From Thermoflexaceae bacterium (GTDB taxonomy: Bacteria; Chloroflexota; Dehalococcoidia; Tepidiformales; Tepidiformaceae), in the NCBI GenBank assembly GCA_015075555.1, contig JABTUD010000001.1, positions 1,483,227-1,547,226 on the forward strand: a DNA stretch of 64,000 bases, written 5' to 3'. Positions 16,619 to 24,877 of this stretch are shown here, piece by piece. Numbering within the stretch: position 1 is the first letter of the stretch; every line of letters begins with the position of its first letter. Position numbers and translations under genes: made by a program. The notes below the pieces were generated by a model. It saw only the letters and a list, made by a program, of their open reading frames with translations, did not search any database and was not told where the DNA came from.

Positions 16619-16638
16619 CCAGAAAGCCAGCTTCCTGG
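16619..16638 (-). promoter_or_regulatory. Inverted repeat upstream of VapBC-2
   Basis: CCAGAAAGC (16619-16627) and GCTTCCTGG (16630-16638) form 9-base arms with one mismatch and a 2-base spacer. They end 13 bases before the antitoxin start codon. The position fits an autoregulatory operator; binding is inferred. Confidence 0.5.
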
Positions 16639-16720
16639 GTTACCCGTGCCGCGTACGATGGATAGCTGGCCAACCGCAGAGGCCGGATGTCTGTGGATGT
16701 GGAAGAACGGTCGTGCCCCG

Positions 16721-16966
16721 TCAAGTGGTGTAGCGGCGATGCCATCGTGGTGGGTGTCGGCCGGAGGCCGACACCCAGGGTGCGGTCCAAACGGCGAGCG
16801 GAAGCGACTGCTCGATCGCGACCTCCTCTGGTGGTGGCGGGACAGGCCGGACGAAGAGCGGCTTCATCGACTCTTCGCTGAGGTGGCGACGGGTGACGAG
16901 CCATTCGTCATTCTGCTCTGCGAGGACGGCGCCGATGAGGCTTCCTGGGGGGCCGAGCCCCTTCAA
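16721..16966 (-). pseudogene. IS256-family (Mutator-type) transposase, C-terminal remnant
   Basis: The minus-strand frame at 16853-16942 reads LIGAVLAEQNDEWLVTRRHL followed by SEESMKPLF. This matches the conserved C-terminal end of IS256/Mutator transposases (typically RLVGAVLxEQNDEWxVxRRY, then xSxESM). Nothing of the catalytic DDE domain remains. The frame runs directly out of the esterase gene's 3' end, so the rest was deleted or replaced. It fills most of the otherwise gene-free stretch 16607-16962. Confidence 0.72.
16752..16776. repeat. Perfect inverted repeat, 11-base arms
   Basis: GGGTGTCGGCC and its exact complement GGCCGACACCC are separated by GGA. The hairpin lies inside the transposase remnant region, past the recognisable coding part. 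It could be part of the old element's end or a transcription-stopping stem; there is no T-run. Confidence 0.6.
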
Positions 16967-17760
16967 TGCTTCGCAAAGATGGCCTTCAGGCCACGGCTGA
17001 AGGCCCCGGGCCAGACGGACATGTGCGTCTCGTCATCGAAGACCTTCGTGGTCAATCTGAAATTGGCGTAACCACGCCCGCTCAGCTTGTCCGCCATCGC
17101 CCTCATGTTCGAGAGCATGGGGTCGCCCTCAAGTGAACCCGCGCCCATGAACAGCTTGGTGGGGAGATCCTGACCGCTTTCGGCGAGCTGCTCTTCGAGC
17201 GAAAACAGGAGGTCCCGACTACGCTGAATTGATGGACTTCCGGCCAGGCAGCGCCCGAACGTGCCGGGGCTCGCGAGCATCGCGTAAAGGGCAAAGAGGC
17301 CGCCGAGGGAGTCCCCAGTGAGACCACAATCATCGGCGTCGGCGGGGTAGTTTGCATGGACAAACGACATCAGTTCTTCGCTGATGAAGCGAAGGAAGCC
17401 ATGTGCACCGCCTCCGGTCCCGTCTGGCTGCACGGTCGGGATGAGGTCAGTCATCCTCAGAGCCGCCCACCGTTGCAGGACTGTCTGGTCCGATAGAAGC
17501 CCACCCAATCCGTAGCCGACGCCCACCACAATCATCCCCGGCAGCTCCTTACCGGCCTGCATTAGCGGGACCATGGTCGGCAGGACGGGTCCGATGTCGC
17601 CGTCCATCGCATACAAGACCGGGTAGCGGGTACCCGGCTCGATCGACGCCATGACGGTCACCGAGACCTCATAGTCGCGGTCCGTAATCCCGGAGTGGAA
17701 CTCGTAGGTGTCCGTCGCGGGCAAGACATAGGGCGCCCTTGGGCTAATCGTCAGTGCCAT
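16963..17760 (-). CDS. Esterase D/IroE-type alpha/beta hydrolase
   Basis: The 265-residue protein belongs to the putative-esterase group (esterase D, Fes/IroE-like). It has YPVLYAMDGD, then MIVVGVGYGLGG, the nucleophile elbow GLTGDSLGGLFALY, and a late DDETHMSVWPGAFSRGL carrying the candidate His. The ATG at 17760 has AGGAG at a good distance and overlaps the upstream NTF2-like gene by 17 bases. It is the last gene of the SnoaL-rich array and probably hydrolyses an ester in the same pathway. Its 3' end abuts the IS256 remnant. Confidence 0.87.
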   Translation of the reverse strand: MALTISPRAPYVLPATDTYEFHSGITDRDYEVSVTVMASIEPGTRYPVLYAMDGDIGPVLPTMVPLMQAGKELPGMIVVGVGYGLGGLLSDQTVLQRWAALRMTDLIPTVQPDGTGGGAHGFLRFISEELMSFVHANYPADADDCGLTGDSLGGLFALYAMLASPGTFGRCLAGSPSIQRSRDLLFSLEEQLAESGQDLPTKLFMGAGSLEGDPMLSNMRAMADKLSGRGYANFRLTTKVFDDETHMSVWPGAFSRGLKAIFAKH

Positions 17761-18190
17761 GGTTGGTTCTCCTTTCCGTTTCTTCGAGCAGCGCTGGGCC
17801 CGCGTACTGCACATAGCGGACGATGAGCCCGTCGCTGACCGTGTAGAGGTTCACGCATTCGAAGTGTCGCCCGGAGCCAGCGGGAAACCCGAGAACGTCG
17901 GCGGAAACGGTTCCGCTGTAGGTATAGGCGACGACCACGGTGTCGCCTTCGGCCACGACTTGGTGGATGGTGCTCCTCACGTCGCTGCGCTGGTCGTAGA
18001 CCCGTTGGTACAAGGCGCGCGCTGCCTCCTTGCCTTCCACGCGGCTCCACCGGGGGGATTCCGCCGTGGGCGCAAACTCCCACACCGCCGAATCGGCGAA
18101 CATCTCCAGGTACCGGTCGGTGCCGGCCATGGTGCCGTCAAAGAGATTGATCGCGCGCAACACGACGGCTTTCGGGCTGTCGTCAGTCAT
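17744..18190 (-). CDS. NTF2/SnoaL-like protein, 148 aa
   Basis: This protein has the NTF2-like order. The N-terminal helix (AVVLRAINLFDGTMAGTDRY) is followed by MFADSAVWEFAPTAESPRWS, the strand VVAEGDTVVVAYTYSGTVS, and GRHFECVNLYTVSDGLIVRYVQYAG. It lies 2 bases after the phosphatase gene and overlaps the esterase start by 17 bases, so the three are cotranscribed. Family members range from ketosteroid-isomerase-like enzymes to non-catalytic subunits; the role here is unknown. Confidence 0.83.
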   Translation of the reverse strand: MTDDSPKAVVLRAINLFDGTMAGTDRYLEMFADSAVWEFAPTAESPRWSRVEGKEAARALYQRVYDQRSDVRSTIHQVVAEGDTVVVAYTYSGTVSADVLGFPAGSGRHFECVNLYTVSDGLIVRYVQYAGPALLEETERRTNHGTDD

Positions 18191-18192
18191 GG

Positions 18193-19035
18193 CTAATTCT
18201 CCTTCCCTGGCATTCGTCGCAGCGTTCCTTCTGGCGGATAGTCCCCGCCGGATGCCATCTCGAGCAGCCTCTCCTCAAGGCGCCCCAGGCACTCCTCATC
18301 GACGCCGATGCCCAGCACATAGGCGCGCACCGAGCCGTAGTCGGCCCGCACGCGATCGAGGAACGCGAGCATCGGTCCGGGGGCGGGTGTCTCGTTCGCT
18401 GCAGGAAACAGAGTCGCGAGTTGCCCTGCGCGTTGGACCAGCTCCGCGGCAGCCGGGCCCAGCTCGGCGAACGCTCTCACGGCAACTGCGAACTTCTCCT
18501 TGTCGAAGTACTGGGCGGAGAGCGCGAAGTCGGCCGCGATGTCGCTGTCATCGACGCCCAGGCAGCCGAGGACGACGGCGGCGAACAGCCCCGTCCGGTC
18601 CTTGCCCTGGGCACAGTGGAACACTGCGGGAAGTCCAAAGTCGCCGGCCAGCGCCTCAATCGCGGCCCTCAATTGGGCCTGTGTGTCCGAATTGGCCATG
18701 TAGGCCAGGGAACTGCCCAACCAGGTGCCGCGGAGGTTCGGATCCACCCACTGTGGTTCGAGTGCCAGGGGGTGGTAGCGTGGCACCTCCCGCGACAAAG
18801 GCCCAGTCTGCAGGCTGACGTGGGCACTGGACCGGAAGTCGAGCACGGCAGAGATGCCCAGCGCCCGCGCCCTATCCATGTCGGCCGGGGTCATCATGGA
18901 GGGGTCACCGCTGCGAAAGAGCGTCCGCCAGCGCGTGGCTCGGCCGTCGGCCGTCCGGTAGCCCCCGAGGTCGCGGAAGTTCTGGCAGCCCTCAAACTCG
19001 ATATGCCTCTCTGGCGTCGTACTCTTCATTCTCAA
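18193..19035 (-). CDS. Tyrosine-protein-phosphatase-like protein
   Basis: The 280-residue protein contains the cysteine-phosphatase loop HCAQGKDRTG, with Cys141 and Arg147 fitting the HCxxGKDRTG form of bacterial dual-specificity or lipid phosphatases. Upstream, NFRDLGGYRTADG and LFRSGDPSMMTPADM are typical of the same family, which includes mycobacterial PtpB-like enzymes. No signal peptide is seen, so it acts in the cytoplasm. Its place in a SnoaL/esterase operon suggests a small-molecule or lipid phosphate as likely as phosphotyrosine. Confidence 0.88.
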   Translation of the reverse strand: MRMKSTTPERHIEFEGCQNFRDLGGYRTADGRATRWRTLFRSGDPSMMTPADMDRARALGISAVLDFRSSAHVSLQTGPLSREVPRYHPLALEPQWVDPNLRGTWLGSSLAYMANSDTQAQLRAAIEALAGDFGLPAVFHCAQGKDRTGLFAAVVLGCLGVDDSDIAADFALSAQYFDKEKFAVAVRAFAELGPAAAELVQRAGQLATLFPAANETPAPGPMLAFLDRVRADYGSVRAYVLGIGVDEECLGRLEERLLEMASGGDYPPEGTLRRMPGKEN

Positions 19036-19173
19036 GTCAACCCCTGGCCGCCGGTTAGAGGTGCGGTCCTGCCTCCTCGGCGATTCCGCCTCTTGTGCAC
19101 CGTGAACCTCTCCTATTGCGCTCGCCGGCTTCGAGTATTTGTTCGGACTCGGTCATGCCTGCACACCTTCTGT

Positions 19174-20901
19174 TCAGGTCGCCGCCGGGATGACCGGCAA
19201 CTCCAGGTAGGACGCGTAGCGGTCGTCGTGGTAGACGGCCTGCAGGGCGACGATGCCCTCGGCGTCCTCGCCGAAGGGGTTGCCGGTGTTCATGTTCCGG
19301 TCGACCTCTGGGAAGTTGCTGCTGGTGACGTCGAGGCGGATGCGATGGCCACGCCTGAAGAGGTTGCTCGTCGAGGCCAGGTCGATCACGTACTGGGTCA
19401 CTTCGCCGGGGACGATCGGCTTTGGCGACAACAGCCCTTCCCTGTACCTCGCACGAATCACGCCTTCAGCGATGTTGTAGGCGGCGCCGTCGGGATACAC
19501 ATCGACCAGCTTGGCCATGAAGTCGGTGTCCACGGCAGAAGTCGAAGCGAAGAGGTGAAGCTTCACCGGGCCGCTCACTTCCAGGTCCTCCGTCAGCTCT
19601 GGGGTGGTGTAGCAGAGGACGTCGTCGCGCGCCTCGACGCGCCCCTGGTCGAGCGGCCCGGGAGCGCGCCTACCGGTGTAGAGGAGGCGGCCGCCAGTCG
19701 TGGGGACAGGGTTGAGCGGGTCGTAGGTGTACCTGTCCGGGGGCTGCGATCCCGGGGCGTCGCGGGTGAGGAGGCCATCCCCCGCCGCCGTGCGGGCGTT
19801 CCCGCGGCTGCTGAGGAAGAAGCGCGTGAACTCCGTCCCGGCGAGCGGCCAACCGTCGGCGTCGCGCCACTCATCCGCGCCCATCACGAAGTAACGGACA
19901 GTGGGCAGCTGGACGTCGCTCCCGCGGAGGTAGCGGTCGAAGAAGGCGAAGTGGGCCGCGGTTGCGGGGGTCCCACCGGTCGGGGCTGAGCCCGCGGATG
20001 TGCCAAAGTTCAGCCCACCGGCGTAGGGGGGCAGGATGCGATTGTGCACCCATGGGCCGCAGATGAGGTGCTGGCCTGCGCGGGCGGCGGGGTTTCCACC
20101 GCGGTCGCGCATGCCTCGAAACGACTCCACGGTGGTCCCGATCCAGAGGTCGAACCATCCGCCGGTATGCAGGCAAGGAGTGGCCACCCTGCCGAAATCC
20201 CAGAGCAGGTCCTCCGGGCGCGTATTGGGCGGCGCCACGGCAGGTACCTGGCCAAGCAATTGGCCGACACTCCCGAGGTCTTTCAACATGTCCCGAACCG
20301 GGAGGTGCGAGAGCGTGCCCTCGGGTTCCGAAATCATCCTCCCGAGCCAGCGGCGAAGGGAGGATGCATCGCCCCCGTCCTGCTCGACCCGGGCCACCAT
20401 GCTCACAGCCATCATGGCAAGCCAGCCGAGGAGCATCTCGTATTCGACGACTCCGGCCCGCACCAGGTCAGATACCGGGCTGCCGGCGAACGAGGGGGCG
20501 ATCGCGCGCAGGGAGGGTGGCTGCTCGAACGCTGCTTCCCACTGGATCCTTCCGCCGTAGGAAATCCCGTACATCCCGACCATGCCGTCGCACCACCGCT
20601 GGGAAGCGACCCACTCGACGGTGTCGAAGCTGTCCTCACCTTCCGGTAACAGGACGTCGTACTCCCCGTCCGAGGCGAAGCGGCCGCGCGTATCCTGGAT
20701 TACGACGGCGTAGCCGGACCGAGCCGCATAGATGGCACTGACGAAGTCTTCGTGGAAGAACGCGTGCTTCCCGTAGGGTGTTCGAGCGAGCAGGGCGGGG
20801 TAGCGGCCGCCGTCGTCGGGCCGGAAGACATCGGCGCGAAGAGTGACGCCGTCGCGGGTCTGCATGGGGACGTCGTGGTCGATGCGGATGGACGCGTTCA
20901 T
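19174..20901 (-). CDS. CocE/NonD family hydrolase (X-Pro dipeptidyl-peptidase-like)
   Basis: The 575-residue protein has the CocE architecture. An alpha/beta-hydrolase domain contains RTPYGKHAF, IQDTRGRFASDGEY and the nucleophile elbow GMYGISYGG (Ser114). A C-terminal jelly-roll domain is recognisable from LEVSGPVKLHLFASTSAVDTD and GHRIRLDVTSSNFPEVDRN. Such enzymes hydrolyse esters or amides, including cocaine esterase and glutaryl acylase. The ATG overlaps the preceding frame's TGA by 4 bases and has AAGGAG. A 138-base gap separates it from the phosphatase gene downstream. Confidence 0.92.
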   Translation of the reverse strand: MNASIRIDHDVPMQTRDGVTLRADVFRPDDGGRYPALLARTPYGKHAFFHEDFVSAIYAARSGYAVVIQDTRGRFASDGEYDVLLPEGEDSFDTVEWVASQRWCDGMVGMYGISYGGRIQWEAAFEQPPSLRAIAPSFAGSPVSDLVRAGVVEYEMLLGWLAMMAVSMVARVEQDGGDASSLRRWLGRMISEPEGTLSHLPVRDMLKDLGSVGQLLGQVPAVAPPNTRPEDLLWDFGRVATPCLHTGGWFDLWIGTTVESFRGMRDRGGNPAARAGQHLICGPWVHNRILPPYAGGLNFGTSAGSAPTGGTPATAAHFAFFDRYLRGSDVQLPTVRYFVMGADEWRDADGWPLAGTEFTRFFLSSRGNARTAAGDGLLTRDAPGSQPPDRYTYDPLNPVPTTGGRLLYTGRRAPGPLDQGRVEARDDVLCYTTPELTEDLEVSGPVKLHLFASTSAVDTDFMAKLVDVYPDGAAYNIAEGVIRARYREGLLSPKPIVPGEVTQYVIDLASTSNLFRRGHRIRLDVTSSNFPEVDRNMNTGNPFGEDAEGIVALQAVYHDDRYASYLELPVIPAAT

Positions 20902-21458
20902 TGCGGTTGCTCCTTAGTCTTTCTTGCTGGCCCGGGAGCCCTGCGAGGTCGCCGGTGGTTTCTCGTGCATAAACGTTCATGAGTTCGCCTCCGTCGAGCC
21001 CTCCGCAGGTCTGCAAGCGAGATGACGAGCGGTTCTGGAACAGCTGCGTGCTGGCTGAGAACGCGAAGAAGCTCCCGCTCTTCCGCGTCGCGGACGACGG
21101 TCTCGATGACGGCCTGGGACCTCCCCTGTCGTACCCATCGCGCCTCCGCTTCCACCCAGGAACTGCTCGAAGGACGGAGGTTGTAGATGGTGCGAACGGT
21201 GGCGCCGTACGGGGCGTAGAAGGTCCCGGGCTCTTCGCCGGGGCTGGTCGGGAGGTACCCGGCGGTCATCGAAGCCAGCACTTCGAGGGCTTCCCCCACC
21301 CACTGACCCGTGGTTTGGCGGCAGAGCTCGGTCTCGCCCGAGGTTCGCAGGACCACCCGGTCGGGTTCGGCGACAAGCATCTCGTGGCCGAACGCCCGCG
21401 ACTACACGTTGAGCTCCGTGAGTGCTCGTGCCAGGGCAGCCCAGCTGGTGTCGCTCAT
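20898..21458 (-). pseudogene. Possible hotdog-fold (PaaI-like) gene interrupted by in-frame TAG
   Basis: Reading from ATG 21458, which overlaps the previous gene's stop as ATGA, gives MSDTSWAALARALTELNV and then TAG at 21404-21402. The same frame continues openly for 167 more codons to 20898, where it again ends in an ATGA overlap with the CocE gene. The middle part (TTGQWVGEALEVLASMTAGY to VETVVRDAEERELLRV, with short gaps) resembles small hotdog thioesterases. The tail after DLRRA is Arg-rich and may be a second, shifted end. Coupling at both ends argues that this was one intact gene. Translation could also restart at ATG 21380. Confidence 0.55.
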
Positions 21459-21850
21459 GCCAGGAACTCCGCGAAGGCCTGCTGGTCGACCGGGATGGTC
21501 TCCCCGTCGATGATCAACCCATCCTTGAGCCGGTAGCGATAGGCCTGGTGGCTGTCGTAGGTCCGTCCGTCCGGGCGGGAGCCCCTGACCTTCTGGTACA
21601 TCAGGACGTGCTCATCGTCGGCGAGGACGACCTCCGGCGTAGCCTTCATCGTTCCGCCGGTCAGCTCCATGATGCGACCGAGCACCGTCGCCATCGCCTC
21701 CCAGCCCTGGTACACCCCACTCACCGACGCCCTACCGCGTATCGTGTACGTGTAGTCGGGATGCACGAACTCGCCCAGCGCCGCAATGTCTCCCCGGTTG
21801 AATGCTGCCATGGCATCGCGGACTCGCTGGATGGTTTCTTCGGGTGTCAT
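21455..21850 (-). CDS. NTF2/SnoaL-like protein, 131 aa
   Basis: This is a small single-domain NTF2-like protein. The helix TIQRVRDAMAAFNRGDIAALGEFV is followed by HPDYTYTIRGRASVSGVYQG, then VVLADDEHVLMYQKVRGSRPDG and HQAYRYRLKDGLIIDG. It resembles SnoaL-like or limonene-epoxide-hydrolase-type folds, but catalytic residues cannot be fixed. It starts 15 bases after the double-domain gene upstream and ends in an ATGA overlap with the interrupted gene downstream. Confidence 0.83.
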   Translation of the reverse strand: MTPEETIQRVRDAMAAFNRGDIAALGEFVHPDYTYTIRGRASVSGVYQGWEAMATVLGRIMELTGGTMKATPEVVLADDEHVLMYQKVRGSRPDGRTYDSHQAYRYRLKDGLIIDGETIPVDQQAFAEFLA

Positions 21851-21865
21851 GTGTTCCTCCTCTGC

Positions 21866-22600
21866 TTACCAGTCGGCCTGGGCGAAGCCGGGCCACCACG
21901 ACTCCACGAGTAGCCCGTCTTCGACTCGCCAGGCCTGGACGTAAGGACCGTTCGGGGCTGCCGTGGCGATGACCCCGACCCTGTCGCCGGCCGCGAATAC
22001 TCTGTACTCGTGGATCATTGGCGACCGCCCCTCCCGCGCATCGCGTGCGGCGATAGCCTCCGCCAGCCGTCGCCCGTGCTCTTCGGCGGTCACGTCGAAG
22101 GTGCCGCTTGCTTCATGTCGCGTAAAGACAGGCCCACAAAGTTGCGGTGCCAGCTCGGCGAAGCGGCGCTGCTGGTACATCTCCTCGTACCAGCGCTTCA
22201 GGAGGCGCTTGTTCGCCTCGGGGTCACCGTTGCCAGTCGGTGGTGGCGCTGGCCAGGCGACCGGTGCGATGGCCGAAAGCCACGTCTCGACCAGCTTTCC
22301 CCCGGCCACGCGGTAGGCCTGGACGCCGCTCATTGGCCCGTCCCGGTGTCCATGGGCAATCCACGTGACGAAGGCCACGTCGCCTTCAGCGAAGGCCTGG
22401 TACTCCCACCTGAGCACACCCCGGGTCTGGATGAGCTGCCTTACCTCGGCTGCATACTCATAGACGGTCACCGCGCGTGTCCCGTCCGGCTCGTGGCGGA
22501 TGTACTCGGGGCCTGCGAGAGCCAACACGCGCCGCGAGTCGCCGTGATTGGCGATGTCGTACCAGGCGTGGATGGTGTTGAGGGTGGTTTCGGCTGTCAT
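21866..22600 (-). CDS. Two-domain NTF2/SnoaL-like protein, 244 aa
   Basis: Two NTF2-like units follow each other. Residues 1-115 start TTLNTIHAWYDIANHGDSRR and end with the strand SGVQAYRVAGGKLVETWLSA. Residues 125-244 start EANKRLLKRWYEEMYQQRRF and end YVQAWRVEDGLLVESWWPGF. The ATG at 22600 overlaps the previous stop (ATGA). A longer upstream open frame is only a shadow of the neighbouring gene. Internal duplication is likely. Function is unknown. Confidence 0.83.
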   Translation of the reverse strand: MTAETTLNTIHAWYDIANHGDSRRVLALAGPEYIRHEPDGTRAVTVYEYAAEVRQLIQTRGVLRWEYQAFAEGDVAFVTWIAHGHRDGPMSGVQAYRVAGGKLVETWLSAIAPVAWPAPPPTGNGDPEANKRLLKRWYEEMYQQRRFAELAPQLCGPVFTRHEASGTFDVTAEEHGRRLAEAIAARDAREGRSPMIHEYRVFAAGDRVGVIATAAPNGPYVQAWRVEDGLLVESWWPGFAQADW

Positions 22601-23394
22601 TGGTCCTCCTTTCGTGCGGCCATCTGTGCGAGCGGGCCGGCCATGTCCATGTCGACCCGGATGCGCTGCATGAGGCCGCCCATCACTTCGATGGTGCTGG
22701 TGCCGTGGAACTCCACACGGTTGCCCGAGGCGGGGACCCCCGCCCACGGCGCCGAGTGGGTGCCGGAACCGCGCCAGCGCAACACCGCCAGGTCGCCGTC
22801 GCAGGTCAGCGAGAGCGTCTCGCGCCGCCAATCGGGGAGGGCCGCCAGGGTCGCGCGGATCGATTCGCGCTGAGCGCCGCGGGACGACTGCGTGAGCTGG
22901 CCGTTCACCCGGATTTCGACATCGGGCGCCAGGCAGGCGGCGTAGGCATCGACATCGCCTGCGTTTTCGGCATCGACAAGGCGGCGGACGAGCTGGAGGT
23001 TCGCCTCGCGGCGGAGCTGCGCGAAGAGGTCGCCCCCGAACACCTGCGACTCGGCGATGTAGCCGTCCCGGAAGGTGAAGACGGAGCAACCCGTCCAGTC
23101 GAGCTCCATCCCGGTGGGCGCGATGCCCATCCACTCCCCGGTATGGGTGGCGGTGACGCGCCACGCGAGGGCTACGCGGTCGTCGCTGATGACCTCCTGC
23201 AGGTACTCGCGCCTGTAGTCGGGGAACGCCGCCCAGAAGCCGGCATCGAACTGCTTCATCATCTCGCGGCCGCGGAGGGGGGTGCCTTTCAGGACGACAT
23301 CCTCGGCGTAGGCCGCGGCGGTGCCGTCAGCGTCATGCGCCTGGTCGGCGGCCTTGAACCGTTCCCACACTGCCCGGGTTTCTTCGATGGTCAT
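22597..23394 (-). CDS. Two-domain NTF2/SnoaL-like protein, 265 aa
   Basis: The first domain (about 1-130) is SnoaL-type: RGREMMKQFDAGFWAAFPDY, then LAWRVTATHTGEWMGIAPTG and CSVFTFRDGYIAESQVFGG. The second (about 135-265) begins ANLQLVRRLVDAENAGDVDA, with TLAALPDWRRETLSLTCDGD and LRWRGSGTHSAPWAGVPASG. The HTGxxxGIxPTG pattern of the first domain is common in ester-cyclase-like proteins that act on polyketides or steroids. It is coupled to the next gene by ATGA. The start at ATG 23394 lies 10 bases after the gene upstream. Confidence 0.84.
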   Translation of the reverse strand: MTIEETRAVWERFKAADQAHDADGTAAAYAEDVVLKGTPLRGREMMKQFDAGFWAAFPDYRREYLQEVISDDRVALAWRVTATHTGEWMGIAPTGMELDWTGCSVFTFRDGYIAESQVFGGDLFAQLRREANLQLVRRLVDAENAGDVDAYAACLAPDVEIRVNGQLTQSSRGAQRESIRATLAALPDWRRETLSLTCDGDLAVLRWRGSGTHSAPWAGVPASGNRVEFHGTSTIEVMGGLMQRIRVDMDMAGPLAQMAARKEDQ

Positions 23395-23404
23395 CCGCCC
23401 CCTC

Positions 23405-23776
23405 CTACTCCAGCCGCGGATCGGCCGGATCACCGAAAATCCAGGCCTCCGCGATCAGCCCATCTTGAACGCGCATGATCGTGCTGCCCTCCCATTCGAC
23501 TAGGCGGCCCGTGGCGGCGACCCGTCCCCCACACCGCCAGTGGTGTACCACGGCGTCCTCGTCGGCCAGCTCGCGGACGATTTCGCGCCTGGCGTCGGGC
23601 ATCGCGGCGAGCAGCTGGCGATCGCCTGCGATTGCATCCTCCAGGCTCACAAGGTGCGGGCCGAAGTGGACCACGGCGCCCGGCGGCATAAGCTGCCAGA
23701 AGGCCGGGTCGCGGGCGTTCCAGAGGTCGTTCCACTGGCGCCCCACTTCAAGGTTCGTTTCCTGCTTTGTTGCCAT
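23405..23776 (-). CDS. NTF2/SnoaL-like protein, 123 aa
   Basis: A short NTF2-like protein: NLEVGRQWNDLWNARDPAFW, then RQLLAAMPDARREIVRELAD, VVHHWRCGGRVAATGRLVEW and STIMRVQDGLIAEAWIFGD. It lacks the central loop of the ester-cyclase paralogues. The ATG at 23776 has GAGGAGGC upstream. It is placed between the ester-cyclase-like gene and the first two-domain gene with gaps of 25 and 10 bases, so it belongs to the same transcript. Confidence 0.82.
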   Translation of the reverse strand: MATKQETNLEVGRQWNDLWNARDPAFWQLMPPGAVVHFGPHLVSLEDAIAGDRQLLAAMPDARREIVRELADEDAVVHHWRCGGRVAATGRLVEWEGSTIMRVQDGLIAEAWIFGDPADPRLE

Positions 23777-23801
23777 TGCGTGCCTCCTCGCCAGTGCAGC
23801 C

Positions 23802-24212
23802 TCAGCCGCGTATCTGGGCGTCGAAACCGGCAAGGTCGGCCAGTTGCCAGCTCTCGACGATTTTTCCGTCGCCGGTGAAGCGGTAGATGTTGAGCTGATT
23901 GACCACGAAGCGTTTGCCGGTCCCCGGGCGCCCGAACAGCGGCCCTGCGTGGGTGCCTTCGACGGTGATGCGCGTCGCCACCCGGTCGCCGGCGGCGAAC
24001 GCATCGTGGAGGACGATCTTCATGTCCGGGGAGCCGCGAAGTAGCTCTCCGAGGAAGTCGGACGCTTGTTCGAGGCCGAAGTCGGCATAGGCGCCGGCAA
24101 GGTCGTGACGCGCGCCGCCCGGCGCGAACAGGGCGACAAGTTCCGCCAGTTCCCTCCGGTTGACGAGGTCCGCCGCCTTGCGGATGGTAGCCAGGTTCTT
24201 CTCGGGGTCCAT
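23802..24212 (-). CDS. SnoaL-like ester-cyclase protein, 136 aa
   Basis: This is the first SnoaL-like gene of the array, with a strong AAGGAG site before ATG 24212. Blocks ARHDLAGAYADFG, ATRITVEGTHAGPLFGRPG and FVVNQLNIYRFTGDGKIVESW align well with the separate gene at 15355-15762. In characterised SnoaL-type cyclases an Asp and conserved His or Asn residues line the pocket. The HD and H of the first and second blocks are candidates here. Confidence 0.84.
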   Translation of the reverse strand: MDPEKNLATIRKAADLVNRRELAELVALFAPGGARHDLAGAYADFGLEQASDFLGELLRGSPDMKIVLHDAFAAGDRVATRITVEGTHAGPLFGRPGTGKRFVVNQLNIYRFTGDGKIVESWQLADLAGFDAQIRG

Positions 24213-24324
24213 GGGGTCTCCTTCAGCGTGGCGCAGCCCGGGGATGCCGGGTCGCAGGGGCTGGTCCGCCCAGGCTCGAAAGATGATTCGCGTGGCAGCT
24301 CCCTCCCGGGGCCCGGGGCCCCTG

Positions 24325-24876
24325 CTACTTGCCGGTTCGAACGACCACCACACCCACCGTCACCAAGAGCGCCCCCAGGGCACGCGGCAGCGTGATTTCG
24401 TGCTCGGGCGCGCCGAAGGCCCCGATCTGGTCCATCGCCAGCGAACCGAAGACCATCCCCAGAGTGCTGGTGGCGAAGTAGAGCACGAGGCTCACACGCA
24501 CGAGCATCCACGTGATCATCAGGAAGATGGCCGTCGAGATGAGTCCGCTGGCGAGGTAGTACCACTCGATCCCGCGCCACGAGAGCAGGGCAGCCAAAGC
24601 GAACAGGCCCCCCATCACCAATATCGCCGGGCCCAGGTGGAGCGGCCGGGCGAACCCGGGAGCCTTTCCCCGCAGGGCAGCCACGCCGAGCACGACGGAC
24701 ATGGCCGCGAGGAGAACGAGCAGGTGCAGCCAGGTCGCCTCTTCGCCGCCGCGCTTGCGGCCGACAGCGGCAACCATCGAGATCGCCACCGCCGCCAGGC
24801 CACCCGAGGCAGCGCCCGCCGAAATGAGCGCCAGGTCGCGCATCCCGCGAAGGCCGGCTGCTGGGGCAACGGTCAT
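24325..24876 (-). CDS. YdcZ-type DMT-superfamily membrane protein (second of pair)
   Basis: The 183-residue protein has about five membrane segments and ends with GAFGAPEHEITLPRALGALLVTVGVVVVRTGK cut here into blocks: GAFGAPEH, then LPRALGALLVTVGVVVVR. This is the pattern of the YdcZ/DUF606 family, half-size members of the drug/metabolite transporter superfamily. It starts 1 base after the stop of a paralogue encoded just upstream. Such pairs often form heterodimers. The pair heads the SnoaL-rich array with a 112-base gap, so it may export the pathway's product. Confidence 0.8.
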   Translation of the reverse strand: MTVAPAAGLRGMRDLALISAGAASGGLAAVAISMVAAVGRKRGGEEATWLHLLVLLAAMSVVLGVAALRGKAPGFARPLHLGPAILVMGGLFALAALLSWRGIEWYYLASGLISTAIFLMITWMLVRVSLVLYFATSTLGMVFGSLAMDQIGAFGAPEHEITLPRALGALLVTVGVVVVRTGK

Positions 24877-24877
24877 C

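Noticed and set aside
16646..17071. Plus-strand open frame of 141 codons over the IS256 scar
   Set aside because: No family resemblance; the minus strand carries the transposase C-terminus and the esterase end.
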